Translations under genes and position numbers: made by a program
The notes under the pieces: model-generated
Seen by the model: only the letters and a program-made list of their open reading frames with translations
The model's database searches: none
What the model was told of the DNA's origin: nothing
Assembly (NCBI GenBank): GCA_003008705.1
Contig: PDUO01000025.1
Location: forward strand, 685,709-749,708
DNA length: 64,000 nucleotides
Direction: 5' to 3'
Source of the DNA: Pezicula radicicola
Lineage: Eukaryota > Ascomycota > Leotiomycetes > Helotiales > Dermateaceae
In this document: positions 1 through 10,500 of the stretch, piece after piece
Layout of the letters: each line of letters begins with the position of its first letter
Numbering within the stretch: the first letter of the stretch is position 1

Positions 1-891
1 GGCTCCAGTCTGAGCGAGGATTTCGATATCGGAATCTGTTAGGTGGATGCAATGGGCCAGAATACTTTTTTCGTGTAGTAATCCATGGCTTTTGTACATC
101 TCGCCATAAGTATCAATTCCATGCACCTTTCGCATCTTCTCGATATCGTCAACGGTTTCACACATATGTGCCTGTACATGTATTTTGTCCCCTCCATGAT
201 TCTGGGTTAGTTTCCCAAGACCTTCCATCAATGCTGGAGGTGCCCAAGGACCTCCACGCGGTTGTATGCATGGCAAAACCAATTTCCCTTCTGGGTCGAT
301 CTTTTGAATATATTCCACACTCTTCACCTCGTCCTCTAAACTCTGCTCGACAGAACGCTCATAGTTATGATGTGTTGCCCCACCTAGTATACATAATTTC
401 CCAATTATTCCTCTCTGCCCGTATTTCAAGCACATATCAGCCAGTATGTTGGTTGCCTCGTAGTGGATTGTCGAATTATACGCTACAGTTGTTGAACCCA
501 ATTCAAGTTCCTTTTGTACGAGTTCCGAGCATACACGTTTCGCTTTTTCGTTGTCGGAATAGGAGGCTTCGATTGGATCTGTGTAGTCGTGTACCCATTC
601 TGCTAGGTTCCCTTCCATTCCCATTGCAAGGTTGGGCCATTGAGGCGCATGAAGATGAGTGTCGATGAGGCCAGGGAAAAGAAACTGGGTTGATGATAGA
701 ACGGTGCTTGCTGCTGAGGAGAACGGTGGGTATTTCTTTCGTGCTTCGGAAACAGATTTGATGGAGTTATCCAGGAATACAATCGTTCCATCCTCAACAC
801 CTAAGGCGGCAAAGGGTAGAATCTCAAGTTTTTCAAGGGAGAGGCTGTGGACTACTCGTCCAATGAAGATGTGTTTCGTTGAAGGAGACAT
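1..891 (-). CDS. Guanine deaminase, N-terminal part (runs off the left edge)
   Basis: Amidohydrolase that converts guanine to xanthine in purine salvage and catabolism. The frame is open without introns from 891 to base 1, about 297 codons of a usual ~470. The zinc-binding DTHLHAPQ motif is at about residues 77-84, followed by WPNLAMGMEG, which is typical of guanine deaminases. Later come QPRGGPWAPP, HVQAHMCE with the next metal-ligand His, and LLHEKSILAHC just before the edge. I chose ATG 891 because MSPSTKHIFIGRVVHSLS aligns with the family start. An in-frame ATG at 930 would add 13 residues and has a stop two codons upstream. It lies head to head with a decayed purine/cytosine permease. 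Family call is firm; the C-terminus is not in the window. Confidence 0.85.
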   Translation of the reverse strand, partial: MSPSTKHIFIGRVVHSLSLEKLEILPFAALGVEDGTIVFLDNSIKSVSEARKKYPPFSSAASTVLSSTQFLFPGLIDTHLHAPQWPNLAMGMEGNLAEWVHDYTDPIEASYSDNEKAKRVCSELVQKELELGSTTVAYNSTIHYEATNILADMCLKYGQRGIIGKLCILGGATHHNYERSVEQSLEDEVKSVEYIQKIDPEGKLVLPCIQPRGGPWAPPALMEGLGKLTQNHGGDKIHVQAHMCETVDDIEKMRKVHGIDTYGEMYKSHGLLHEKSILAHCIHLTDSDIEILAQTGA

Positions 892-930
892 TGTAAAGTT
901 TACAAGCCCAAGACGAGTGATACTTGGCAT

Positions 931-1418
931 TGAAGCTCACCTCAATTACTGGGGATATACTCTTTCATGATGATGATGATGACGGTCGTAGGTGGGGGTA
1001 GTTGGCGGGGAAAGTGTTACAAATCCGGCATCTATCTTATCTCCTATCAACTCAGTGCCTTCGCTCAGATGAGCGTCATGAGCGTCGATTGTTTTAAGGG
1101 CATCATTGTTCAGCCACGCCATTGACACCGAATGATGGATAAAGTTACCTGCTTTATGGGTAGAGGACTTCATTGGAGGCCCCAAGCACCGCGGGCCGGG
1201 CGCGGGCGATCAGCAAACGATGGATTATGATAAGGGGACTTCGCACATTTGGAATCTCTCCAGTCCTAGATGTGGTAATGAAACGGCATGTCGCTGACAC
1301 ACATTGATAAGGTATTTTTTCTGAAACCCTTGTGTCAGCATAATGAAGTTATATAGCACCCTAGACTTGGCACTTAGGGGTTCCTTGACCTCTTGCGCTC
1401 TCATAGGAAATATTTGCC
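931..1418. promoter_or_regulatory. Divergent intergenic region with GATA-type sites
   Basis: Shared upstream region of the guanine deaminase and the permease. It holds HGATAR-type motifs: TTATCT at 1037-1042 (reverse AGATAA), TGATAAG at 1228-1234 and TGATAAG at 1305-1311. AreA/Nit2-type GATA factors use such sites for nitrogen-catabolite control of purine genes; a role here is inference. There is also an ATG-trinucleotide run at 967-983 and a GC-rich patch near 1187-1210. A 79-codon minus frame at 946-1185 has no family signature. Confidence 0.35.
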
Positions 1419-2486
1419 ATGGCCGACCAAATCCACGACGCAGAGAGGGCCACCAGACTCGGAGCTCAAGCGATGAGAAGATCGATTATACACTCCATGA
1501 TACCAGCGTTTATGACACAACCTTGGGAAATATCGAGAATCCATGGAAAGCAGCTTCATTTGGGGTGGAGGTTCGCCATTGGATTCGTACTTCTGGAGCT
1601 GAGGGTGGAATTGAAGGAGTCCCCGACGGCGTTACGCACAAACCAGAGTCCACGGGATCTCTTCTCACTTTTCATGTCTGCCAATGTTGGAACAGTTAGT
1701 GCATCTTATAAAAATGCTACAGAGTGTATTTGCAGACATAGAGTAGCCAACACTTGCATTCGGTGCTCTAGGTCCGGGTCTATTCGATCTTGGATGGTGG
1801 GATTCCTTTCTATGTCTCCTTTCTTCAACATACTCGGTTCGATCCGATCAGCACTAACGGCAACCATGGGTCCAAAACTCGGTCTCCGAACAATGGTCAT
1901 CCCACGCTACTCGTTCGGTTGGTATCCTGCCAAAGTAGTAGCATTTATAAATCTCTTGAATCATATCGGCCGGGCAATGGTAAACGGCATAGCTGGAGCC
2001 GAGATCGCTAAGATTTACTCATTGGGTCTAAATATCCAAGGTATCAGCACCAAACTCCTCATCGTTCCCCGACTTGTCTGGTCGCTTATCGGCGGCGTCA
2101 CCACTCTCGTCGCAGCAGTTGCAGGACGCGATCACCTAGCTAAAGTCATGTCTGATTTCCTAAACGTCATCTCTTACTGGTTAACACCTTTCCTGGCTAT
2201 TATATTCCTCGAGAATATCATCTGGAGACGCGGTTGCGCATATGATACTTCAGCATAGCAAGATCAAACCAAGTTATCTCATAGCTTTGCTGCTTTTTCA
2301 GTTTTCTTAATCGGGACTGTATTGGCTATGTTGTGCATGACCCAGACTTGGTGGGTTAGTCCTATTACTTTGAAGGTGAGAAATGCGCCATATGGGACAG
2401 ATATTTCTTGGGAGTTGGCGCTTGGGGCTACGATTTTGTCATATGTGCCGTTGAGGTGGCTTGAGAGGAGATGGTTTGGTAGGTGA
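1419..2486 (+). pseudogene. Decayed NCS1 purine/cytosine permease
   Basis: Remnant of a nucleobase:cation symporter-1 (FCY2/FcyB-like) permease. Recognisable pieces run in order. DTTLGNIENPWKAASFGVEVR (in parts) is near 1510-1580 in one frame. RTNQSPRDLFSLFMSANVGT continues in another. After a plausible 51-nt GT-AG intron, FGALGPGLFDLGWWDSFL is read in a third frame and FFNILGSI...MGPKLGLRTM after a further one-base shift. AVNGIAGAE is joined directly to YSLGLNIQGIS, so the central membrane segments of a ~500-residue transporter are missing. An in-frame TAG at 2256-2258 sits where the family has Trp. Homology continues past it (MTQTWWVSPI, APYGTDISWELALGA, LRWLERRWFGR) to TGA 2484-2486. The start is uncertain; ATG 1343 in the other frame is possible. 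Clearly inactivated. Confidence 0.8.
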
Positions 2487-2923
2487 TTTGGGTGGTTTCG
2501 GTGGGTTTTTGTTTCGTTGTACATTTTACTTTGAGTGTATGTAGAGTTATTGTTTCTATGGTGTAGAGATTTCAATACTACATAAGACCACGCACGCACC
2601 CGACGCTTGAGACCATTCTCCAAGTTTCTATAGACGGACTATTCCATTCATCGGGATGTGACTTATAAATCAATCTGTTGCTTGCTTGTAGCAATTGAAA
2701 TTTACGAAGTTAAATTCGGCACTCTTAAATTATGAATTGGCAGTACACGGCGGCATTACTTCGAGTGTGTATTATCATCTCCATAGAGGGAGAAATGAAA
2801 ACTTCTAAGCGAACCCCTATTCCCCTTGTTACAAGCGATATTGTGTTCAACCACCCACCAAAGCCTGTCTTCTATTAATAGAGGATCCAGTACCCTTGTA
2901 TTATGAAATGAATAGATTTGTAT
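2487..2923. other. Intergenic, convergent gene ends
   Basis: AT-rich spacer between the permease remnant and the 3' end of the MFS gene. A minus-strand frame over 2279-2623 only mirrors the permease tail. Nothing else seen. Confidence 0.6.
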
Positions 2924-5100
2924 CTATGCAGCATCATCAGAATGATCCCTTTGTCCTGGGTGATCGGCTCCAGCACGATAAGCGTCAGTGACCAAAGTGA
3001 CCAATCCGGATTCAGTAACTCGTGACTCCTTCGTCGCCCTGGCATTCATTTAGTAACTCAAAGATAATCCTAGTTCGGGCAAGGGGTACTAACAGTTCTC
3101 TCTTGACCAAGAAGTCTAATAATAAGATCCCAATCAATGCCAACGCACCGAATATGATCAATGCATGATACCCAAATTTGTAATGAGGAGCATCATAGGT
3201 TGGAAAAAGTATGACTGGAATATTTAGCTTGTGAGAAACTGGATAAAAGATTTGGGATTTACCTGGTAAGAATGCGTTGAAACTGTAGGTGAAAATATTT
3301 CCTGATGCTACTAGAAGCTGGCGTAGTTCTGCATCATGCTGAGCTAGTTCTTGGCCCCACGACTAAATTTATGGCAAATATTAGTACGCCATTATGCATT
3401 GGAATGAATACTTTACTACTTTTATGGAGAGTACTTACAATAACAAGTGGTTGTGCAGCACTTCCAACAAATGATAAGAAGTTCGCAAAGAATATCACCC
3501 CTTTTGGCAACTTCCAAATCGCAAGAAGTATATTCGCGAGTCCAACCAGCAGAATGAGTACCGTTACGGTAGTCTTCCGTCTACCAGTTCTATCTGCATA
3601 AACACCAGCTGCTAGGCTAGCAACAATACTCAATGCATTCCCAGCTGTTGGGATGGTGTTAATGTGAACAACACTATAACCTTCTGCTTTTAGCCAGAGA
3701 TTAAAGAAAGAATTCCCGTAGTTCATCATTGCTACTGTCCTGTTCTCTATAAGTAACTCTAAACGGCCTTTTTGAGGTGAAACTTACAGATATGGGAATA
3801 TAAATGCCCAAATATGCCAGTCGAAATATACTCTTCGGATAGCCTTCAATGTCAGACCGGTTGGAGCAGCTCTACCAAATTTTCTCATTCTCTCCAAGCC
3901 ATACTCGCGATCCTAAAGACAATCAGTCAGCCATCAGCAAAGGTACAAATCTCAAGAGAGCCATTGACACATACACTTTTAGTTAACCACCTTGCCCGAG
4001 TATTACTAGGTAAATCCGGAATAGCATAATAACCCCACAGAGAAATCGGAATACCAATAATAGCATCAAAAATAAACAACCATCTCCAACCAGATAACCC
4101 ACCCTTACCATTTAATCCCTTATACAATCCAGCTTGAAGATATCCACTAAACATACTGGCTATCGATTGTGCGTTCTCAAACAAACCCATTCGTTTTCCG
4201 AGTTGTGTGGGGCCGAACCAACTTCCTAAGAGTGTTGCGTAGCCTGGGAATGAGCAGGATTCTAGAAATCCGACACAGAATCTTAATGCATAAAGCTGTT
4301 AATTTGATTAGAATTTGAGTTTGGGGAATTGAATCTTGGTAGTTCGAAAATTACTACTTACCGTTTTTATATCTTTGGCTCCGGCCATTCCCATGACTAT
4401 GAAGGACCAGGCTAGTTCGCACGATGGAATCCAAATTGAGGGCCGGACATATTTCATTTGTATCATCTGTGCAGGAACTGTACCTATGATGATACCGATG
4501 TTGAAAAATGTGACTAATAAATTTCGTTCATTGCCATAAAGATTCAGCTATGATTTGTTAGTAAGTGGTATAATTGTCGTGTCTATCTGCGCGGAGTTTG
4601 TATTACATCTTTCTGCATTCCGCTAACAAACGCATTGCCTGTAAAGATTTAGCATGTGATTTTTTGAACAACCGAAAAGTCATAATAGTTACTGTAATTT
4701 GTCTGATCTAGATATTTGATGAAATATCCGAACATAATGTATGCGCTGAAGGAGATTAGTCGTAAGCATAATTTTACTTGTTAGAGGATCTGAGGATCGA
4801 AACCACTTACAATAAATTCAAATCAACTTTTCTAATGTACTTTCTTTCTCGTGGTTCGTCCGTAGGTGCTATTCAGGGGTCAATATTCATTCATTTTTAA
4901 GATGAATTTGTAGACATACGATCCCAGAATAATCCGGCTACTTTTCGCCATATTGGCAATTTGGTGGAGGCGGTTGCAGACGAAGTTTTGTTTGATAATA
5001 TTTCAGTCTCTGAGGTAGCAGGAATATGAGAAAGAGACGCTTCTGTATTTGATGTAGCTTCTGAGACCGTGATCTGGGTGGTTTCGTCCTTGGAAGTCAT
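2924..5100 (-). CDS. MFS transporter, allantoate permease / Seo1-Liz1 family (spliced)
   Basis: Anion:cation symporter-type MFS permease of the plasma membrane (Dal5/Fen2/Seo1/Liz1 group). These proteins import allantoate, ureidosuccinate, vitamins or sulfonates; the substrate here is not readable. Exon 1 starts at ATG 5100 with a Ser/Thr-rich cytosolic tail and ends at a GTATGT donor. Later exons give YIRKVDLNL, QTNYSNAFVSGMQKDLNLYG, MIQMKYVRPSIWIPSCELAW, GWRWLFIFDAIIGIP, YYAIPDLPSNTRARWL and GVYADRTGRRKTTVTVLILL, the usual landmarks in order. About nine exons. The 3' end is ambiguous. A GTTAGT...CAG intron with a TTACTAAA branch point gives a tail ending at TAG 2926; without splicing it ends at TGA 3014. 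A TATA-like element lies at 5154-5162. It is divergent from the TauD-type gene. Confidence 0.8.
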
Positions 5101-5976
5101 TTTGGCAAAAAGACGTCCAACGACGTCCGCCTATGCTATGCAACTACAGCAGATTATATAAGTCTAGAAGGGGTGGCTCGTCGATACGGGCAACTGCCAT
5201 AAATTCTCGAAGTGAGAAGTACCGGCACAAAAGTAGCAGAACGAAGAGCTGTCGCAAGTGTTGAAAAGGGCAAGTAGACCGATCGCTTAATCAAAACGCA
5301 ATTGCATCTTATTTTGCGTCAAAGGAGCGACTTGGCTTGATCCACATACGATGGATTGATTAGAAGTTAACCACCTTGAATGAGAATGCCAAGGGTTATT
5401 CTGAGGACATGGGGAATGATTTTTGAACCATCGTCGATGGTAGAGCAATCTTATTGTGCCGCATTCTTTGAGAACCGGCTTGGAGGTCTATAGAGTGGGA
5501 TGTTTATCCAGTCTTATATCGCATTGTAAGCACTTACATAAGGTAAGGCAACGTTTCGCCAGTTTGAAATTGTCGAAGTTCGATAAATGAAGGATGTTGC
5601 GATTTATCCCAACGATGGCAACATATACCGACATATCTCATGTGACTTACCCAACACTCCTTTTACAGAACACCCAATGGGATTCTTGATATTTCTTCAC
5701 ATCCGTATTGTGTGAGTTCGAGAGTGGGATTTGGGGGTTTAAATACAATTGCGTGCTTCCTTTATCATTGCTCGCAATGTTGAGGCGGAACACCACTTGA
5801 CGTTCTTGACCAAACTGACAATTGAAAGAGAAAACACACATATCATCTTAGGCTATAGGGTCTTCACTAAAGCTGAAACCCCAAATACGCACCAAAGTCG
5901 TAGTTTAAGTTTTGTTTAGAAAGAAAAGGTGTTTCAATATTTTTGAAAGCAAAAGCCTTGGCTTATTTTAGCCAAT
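5101..5976. other. Divergent intergenic region, MFS / TauD-like
   Basis: Shared promoter region of 876 bp. TATATAA-like sequence at 5154-5162 lies about 55 bp from the MFS start. No ORF with family signature. Confidence 0.5.
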
Positions 5977-7433
5977 ATGACAGAATCAAGCTCTGTCTTG
6001 GTTGAGGAATCTTCCCCATCTGCCCAAAATAATGTTGAAGAAGGTGTTAAACAACAACAAGTGCCAACGCCAACATCTATAGACTATAGCCAAGAAGACG
6101 TAAGTTTTAGCTCAATTGCTTTTATATACTTTGGTCTAAATTTTGCAGTATAAATATACGAGATATCTCCCGTACGCCACTCCCGGCAGGCAGCCACCGC
6201 TGGAAGAGTTCACACATGTAGATGTTGCATTACGAGCAGATGTCAACAAAGCACATCTCTTCAATGCTCCTGGTGCAAGTTTCCACGAAATTACGCCCAA
6301 TGTTGGAACAGAAATAGAAGGTCTTCAACTAAGTGACTTTTCCTCATCCCAACTAGATGAGCTCGCACTTCTTGCCGCTGAACGAGGCGTCATATTATTC
6401 CGAAACCAGGATTTTTCTGATATTGGGCCTGAGAGACAACGAAAGTATGGCTCTCATTTTGGACCATTGCATGTCCATCAAATGGGGACTCACATCAAGG
6501 ACTACCCTGAGATTCTCCCTGTGTATCGGGATGCTGAGTACTACTTACTCTCCTTCACATTGGCGACTAAACTGACAGTCAGTCAGAGCTGGGGCGGTCG
6601 ATAAAGAAATTGTAAATAATATTACTAGTGTCAAATGGCACAGTGACATGAGCTACGAAATGTAATCCGTCCTAATCTCAAGATCAGAACTACAGTGTAG
6701 ACTGAACTGACAATGTATACTTATAGCAACGGAATGGGAACGACGACATTCTTTGTACTTGATGGTCCTCCGTCTGGAGGAGATACCCTTTATCTTTCAA
6801 CGACCGCAGCTTACAATGCTTTATCCCCCATATTCAGAGAGAAATTGCATTCACTCTCTGCAATACATTCAGGTGTCCAGCAGCAGCACATTACCGAGGA
6901 AGGCGCTAAAAAGCATATCCGAGAAGCAATTGAAACTATTCATCCGGTTATTCGTACTCATCCAGTAAGAATCTCATCTTTATTTTCAGAAAACTGCTGA
7001 TAAGACAAAAGGCAACAAAGACACACTCGCTCTATGTAAATCGACTTTACACAAAGAGAATTGTAGGGCTCAAAGACGAAGAGAGTGGTAAGATATGAAT
7101 TACTGGCAGGAGCTGAAATGTGCTAATATTTTAAGCTAATCTTCTCAACTTCTTATTTGATCATATTGAGAGAGGCCAAGATTGGCATCTTAGAGTCCAC
7201 TGTAAGTAACCTGGGGGCTCGATCGAGCTTCTGCCAAAGTCCACGGATTTATTTTCAGTTTGAATTAGCTCAAAGCTGGCGAGTCTCTAGCCCGTCTTTT
7301 AGCCTTTCTACTCCGTGTGTCATTATCTTTCAAGATTAAACTAGGAAGAAGGCTTGAAATGCTGACCCCACCATTTTTGATAGGGACCCCGGGAACAGTA
7401 GTTGTCTATGATAATAGAGTCACACAGCAGTAG
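5977..7433 (+). pseudogene. TauD/TfdA-type 2-oxoglutarate dioxygenase, truncated before the distal His
   Basis: Sulfonate/taurine-type Fe(II)/2-oxoglutarate dioxygenase (JLP1-like). ATG 5977, then five clean GT-AG introns: 6100-6148, 6538-6586, 6662-6726, one from about 6967, and one from about 7090. Conserved parts are YLPYATPGRQPPLEEF, TPNVGTEIEGLQL, GVILFRNQDF, HFGPLHVH, the iron-binding HxD in VKWHSDMSYE, DGPPSGGDTLY and LYVNRLYTKRIVGL. After a long (~180 nt) last intron the reading gives WTPGTVVVYDNRVTQQ and then TAG at 7431. The family has VTxH there: the second iron-ligand His is Gln, and the 2-oxoglutarate-binding Arg region is lost. Two more TAGs follow in frame. It is either a recent pseudogene or, if the last intron is mis-modelled, an intact gene with another 3' end. 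Confidence 0.7.
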
Positions 7434-8674
7434 GTGTCCTAGTAGTTAAATATAGCGTGCTGTTAAGTGGAGACAAAAGCTAATTAGACATAGCTCAGCT
7501 TTGCGCGACTTCAAGGTCGAGGCTAAGAAAACTCGAAGACATATGGTCCGCATTACTCCACAGGCTGAGCGTCCAATATTTACGGAGATTACTACCGAAG
7601 CACCAAAACTTTAAATTTGGTTTCTGCGTAGAAAGGGCAGCTTTTAGTATATTTGTGATGTATGTGAGTAGGAAGGAAGTTGTAGCGGGGAGGATGTAAG
7701 TGTTGTGGGACTCCTATAGAGAAATCTCAATTTCATAGCTTCAGTTTATATAGTGTCAAAGGAAATATTTTCAATAGCAATATGGTATTGGTGATAGGAT
7801 GGTGTTAAGATGTATTAGCGAAAACAGCACAATAACAAGATAACTTCTGTAGACGGTAATATTTTAGTTCATCCATGGATAGACACTCTGCAGACTGGTC
7901 ATTACAATGACCATCTGTGTGAAACTATCTCAACCGTCTCTTTAGTTCTTCTTTGCATCACAATTATATTAAGAGTAGACTATAAAGCCGTAGGTGCTTG
8001 ATATGGAAACTAAGAGAAAGATTTTATCTATAAAGTCATCATTTATATTAGAGTCCAAGTAGAAGATGACTGATTCTCTCGTTAGCTCTTTTACTTCTAA
8101 AACGGAGTCCAACATTCCTTTAGTCCTTAGTACTTTACGTGGTTCAACCTTGGTCTACGTCAAAATATGAATTTTCGGCGCGGGAGTGCGCGCAGAACTT
8201 TAATTTGCTCTTTTCAATCTCAATCCCGCGATTTGTAATTTAATTTTGAATTTACTGCTGGAATATAAATTAGACTCGGGCATGGAAACGGAGTCGTTGT
8301 TCGCTTATTCTTCTAGTGGCTATCCGTCAATGTACTAGAACCTCACATGCAATACAAGCCTCACGCTATTTTCTGTTTTAAACTGCAAATTTTGGAGTAT
8401 GCCACATATTCATCTAGAAAAGATCTTACACTAATAGCAAATAGCTGAATATAGTAAAAGGACTTACTATTAGCTCTATGACTAGGCCGCAAAAGAAGCT
8501 TTAATTTTGGCAGTACTGTACTAGTACGATGTAGTACGCACACAGCGTTCAATTGAATATTAGACTACTCAAAAATCATACCTTATAAGCTTTCCCAAAG
8601 TTCCATTCAGACATCCCCATACTTCTACCTTCAGTAAACCCAAACTCTACTTTTGAACGTTCACGCTTACCATC
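7434..8674. other. Intergenic, AT-rich
   Basis: 1.2 kb of AT-rich DNA. A short GC-rich island (CGGCGCGGGAGTGCGCGC) is at about 8177-8194. A TTATAA element near 8583 lies about 90 bp upstream of the next start. No gene recognised. Confidence 0.5.
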
Positions 8675-10321
8675 ATGGCGAATAATCAGACGAATGCCGG
8701 CACATCTAAGCAAGACAACGACTATGTCGAAGAGACGATCCTCCAAGCGACTTTACAGAGAGTGGACACGTTATTGAATCCTTTTTACAACAATCTTATA
8801 CAGGGCGAGAATCTGCTTTTGTTGTTTCAGGCAGAAAGGGACTCCTCCTTCAAGGAATGGGAGGATATTCTGGAAGCCCATGGCCGATCTTACGATCGAT
8901 TGCATGATATGATAAAGGTTCCAAATTACAATAAGAAAGAGTTCGCCTGCCTTCTAGAATTGCATGCGGCAATCCAACGACGTAGAGAGGAACTGAAGCA
9001 GAAAGTAAAAGGTCTGGAAGAACGAATCAGATATTACTCACCTCCTTCCACAGAGGAAGTGATTGAACTGAGGCAGAAAGCGAAACCTCAGGACGAGATA
9101 ATCAGATCATTTCAAACTTCTACAGAATTCGTTAATGATGCGCTGGTTTTCAAGAATCTTTCTTGGAGCCTAAACGAACAAGATGCTCGACGACGCATCT
9201 CACAAGATGTAAACCTTCCGTACCCTCGTGCGTGGAACTATCACAAAGATAAGAATACTAATACATTCACTGGAATTTCATTCGCAAACTATGAAACTGC
9301 CGAAGAAGCTAGACAGGTTTACGAATATTTCAATAATTCGGAGCACATAATCGAGGAACGGGTAGTGAAGGTTGAGTACAAAATACAGAAGCCAGCAACT
9401 GAGGATGGTAGTTCGAGACGAGGAAACTCGACACTTCAAAACGGCCTTCCGTTACATACTGGAGGATCTGGTGCAGGCCAGGACCTTGGAGTATTAGGCT
9501 CCAATCTTCGCTTTGCTGGAAGTACTCAGATGGATTCGCGAAACCTTGCGCGTTATCAGAAGATATACGGAATTACCACTGGAGCTCAACTATTGCCGAT
9601 ACCTACTGTGGGAGAACAAGACGCCACCTTGAACCAAAACATTGCATCACAAAACTCAGGGTATTCCACTCCTCAGCAAGCCATTAACTCCAACACAATT
9701 CAAACTCCAGCAATTCCTCCTCTTCCAGTAAATCAAACATACATCCAGCACATTCCCCAGCAGCAAAGCCATAACATCAACGATAATATGGTACAGCCAG
9801 GTTCAACATTTTCTGGAGCGACAAATCCTTTGGCTATATCCAGTCCCTCCAACCAGAACAATATTCGGTTTTATCAAAGACAATCTCAGCAAACTGGCTT
9901 CCAGCAAACTAACAACGGTAACATGAACGTGGGTCAAACAAATTCAAGAATTTCTCCCGAAGCATATTGGTTCGGACAGATGTTTACTCCACTATCCACA
10001 CAAGACAATGCTCTACATCCTGGTCCCAACACGCGTTTCGGCATGCATCAGCAAGTCGGTATTTCTAATAACGGTCAAACCACTCCACTCCAACTCTCGC
10101 CTGCAGCTTCAAATCCACGAAGCTTTTCTGAACTAAACAGCAATATGGATACCACTCGAAGTCAATTTAAGAGAATTATGGCCTTAGGAGCCGTCCCTTT
10201 GGTTAATCCTCCTTCAATGCCAAGAATGCCGGGTCCTTCTACGCCATCAGCACTCCAAAATGGAAATGAAGAAGATAACACCAACGTTGGAATCATTGGG
10301 CAAGAACGACGACGTAATTAA
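8675..10321 (+). CDS. Pin4/Cip2-like RRM RNA-binding protein with Q/N-rich tail
   Basis: 548 residues, intronless, ATG 8675. Residues ~20-150 are charged and predicted helical or coiled-coil. An RRM spans about residues 155-240: RNP2-like LVFKNLSW, then NLPYPRAWNYHKD, RNP1-like FTGISFANY and the closing VVKVEYK. The LPxPxAxNYH stretch and final KVEYK resemble yeast Pin4 and fission yeast Cip2, mRNA-binding post-transcriptional regulators. The last ~300 residues are low-complexity and rich in Q, N, S and P (for example IQHIPQQQSHNINDN), of the kind found in RNP-granule proteins. The N-terminal half is unlike Pin4, which carries its RRM and tail differently, so this may be a divergent paralogue. 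The RRM is well supported; function is inferred. Confidence 0.75.
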   Translation: MANNQTNAGTSKQDNDYVEETILQATLQRVDTLLNPFYNNLIQGENLLLLFQAERDSSFKEWEDILEAHGRSYDRLHDMIKVPNYNKKEFACLLELHAAIQRRREELKQKVKGLEERIRYYSPPSTEEVIELRQKAKPQDEIIRSFQTSTEFVNDALVFKNLSWSLNEQDARRRISQDVNLPYPRAWNYHKDKNTNTFTGISFANYETAEEARQVYEYFNNSEHIIEERVVKVEYKIQKPATEDGSSRRGNSTLQNGLPLHTGGSGAGQDLGVLGSNLRFAGSTQMDSRNLARYQKIYGITTGAQLLPIPTVGEQDATLNQNIASQNSGYSTPQQAINSNTIQTPAIPPLPVNQTYIQHIPQQQSHNINDNMVQPGSTFSGATNPLAISSPSNQNNIRFYQRQSQQTGFQQTNNGNMNVGQTNSRISPEAYWFGQMFTPLSTQDNALHPGPNTRFGMHQQVGISNNGQTTPLQLSPAASNPRSFSELNSNMDTTRSQFKRIMALGAVPLVNPPSMPRMPGPSTPSALQNGNEEDNTNVGIIGQERRRN

Positions 10322-10436
10322 CTATAGACTAATTTGCCAACAACGGAGAGATGCAGAAAGGATGAGTCAGTTATATTAATTACTCGGAGAAATTGCTTCA
10401 TTTTAAGCCATGACTGCAAGCCAGCTTTGGGGAAAT

Positions 10437-10500
10437 AGAAAAGGAGAAAAAAGAAGAAAAAAACAAAAAAAAAAACAAAAAAAAAACACACACACACTCA
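10437..10500. repeat. Poly-A-rich / (CA)n low-complexity tract
   Basis: Runs of A broken by single G or C, ending in a short CA repeat, about 115 bp past the RRM gene stop. Seen directly. Confidence 0.8.

Noticed and set aside
168..668. 166-codon plus-strand frame
   Set aside because: It begins at GTG and is the antisense shadow of the guanine deaminase.
946..1185. Minus frame with a His run
   Set aside because: The His run is only the ATG-trinucleotide repeat read backward; no homology or splice signals.
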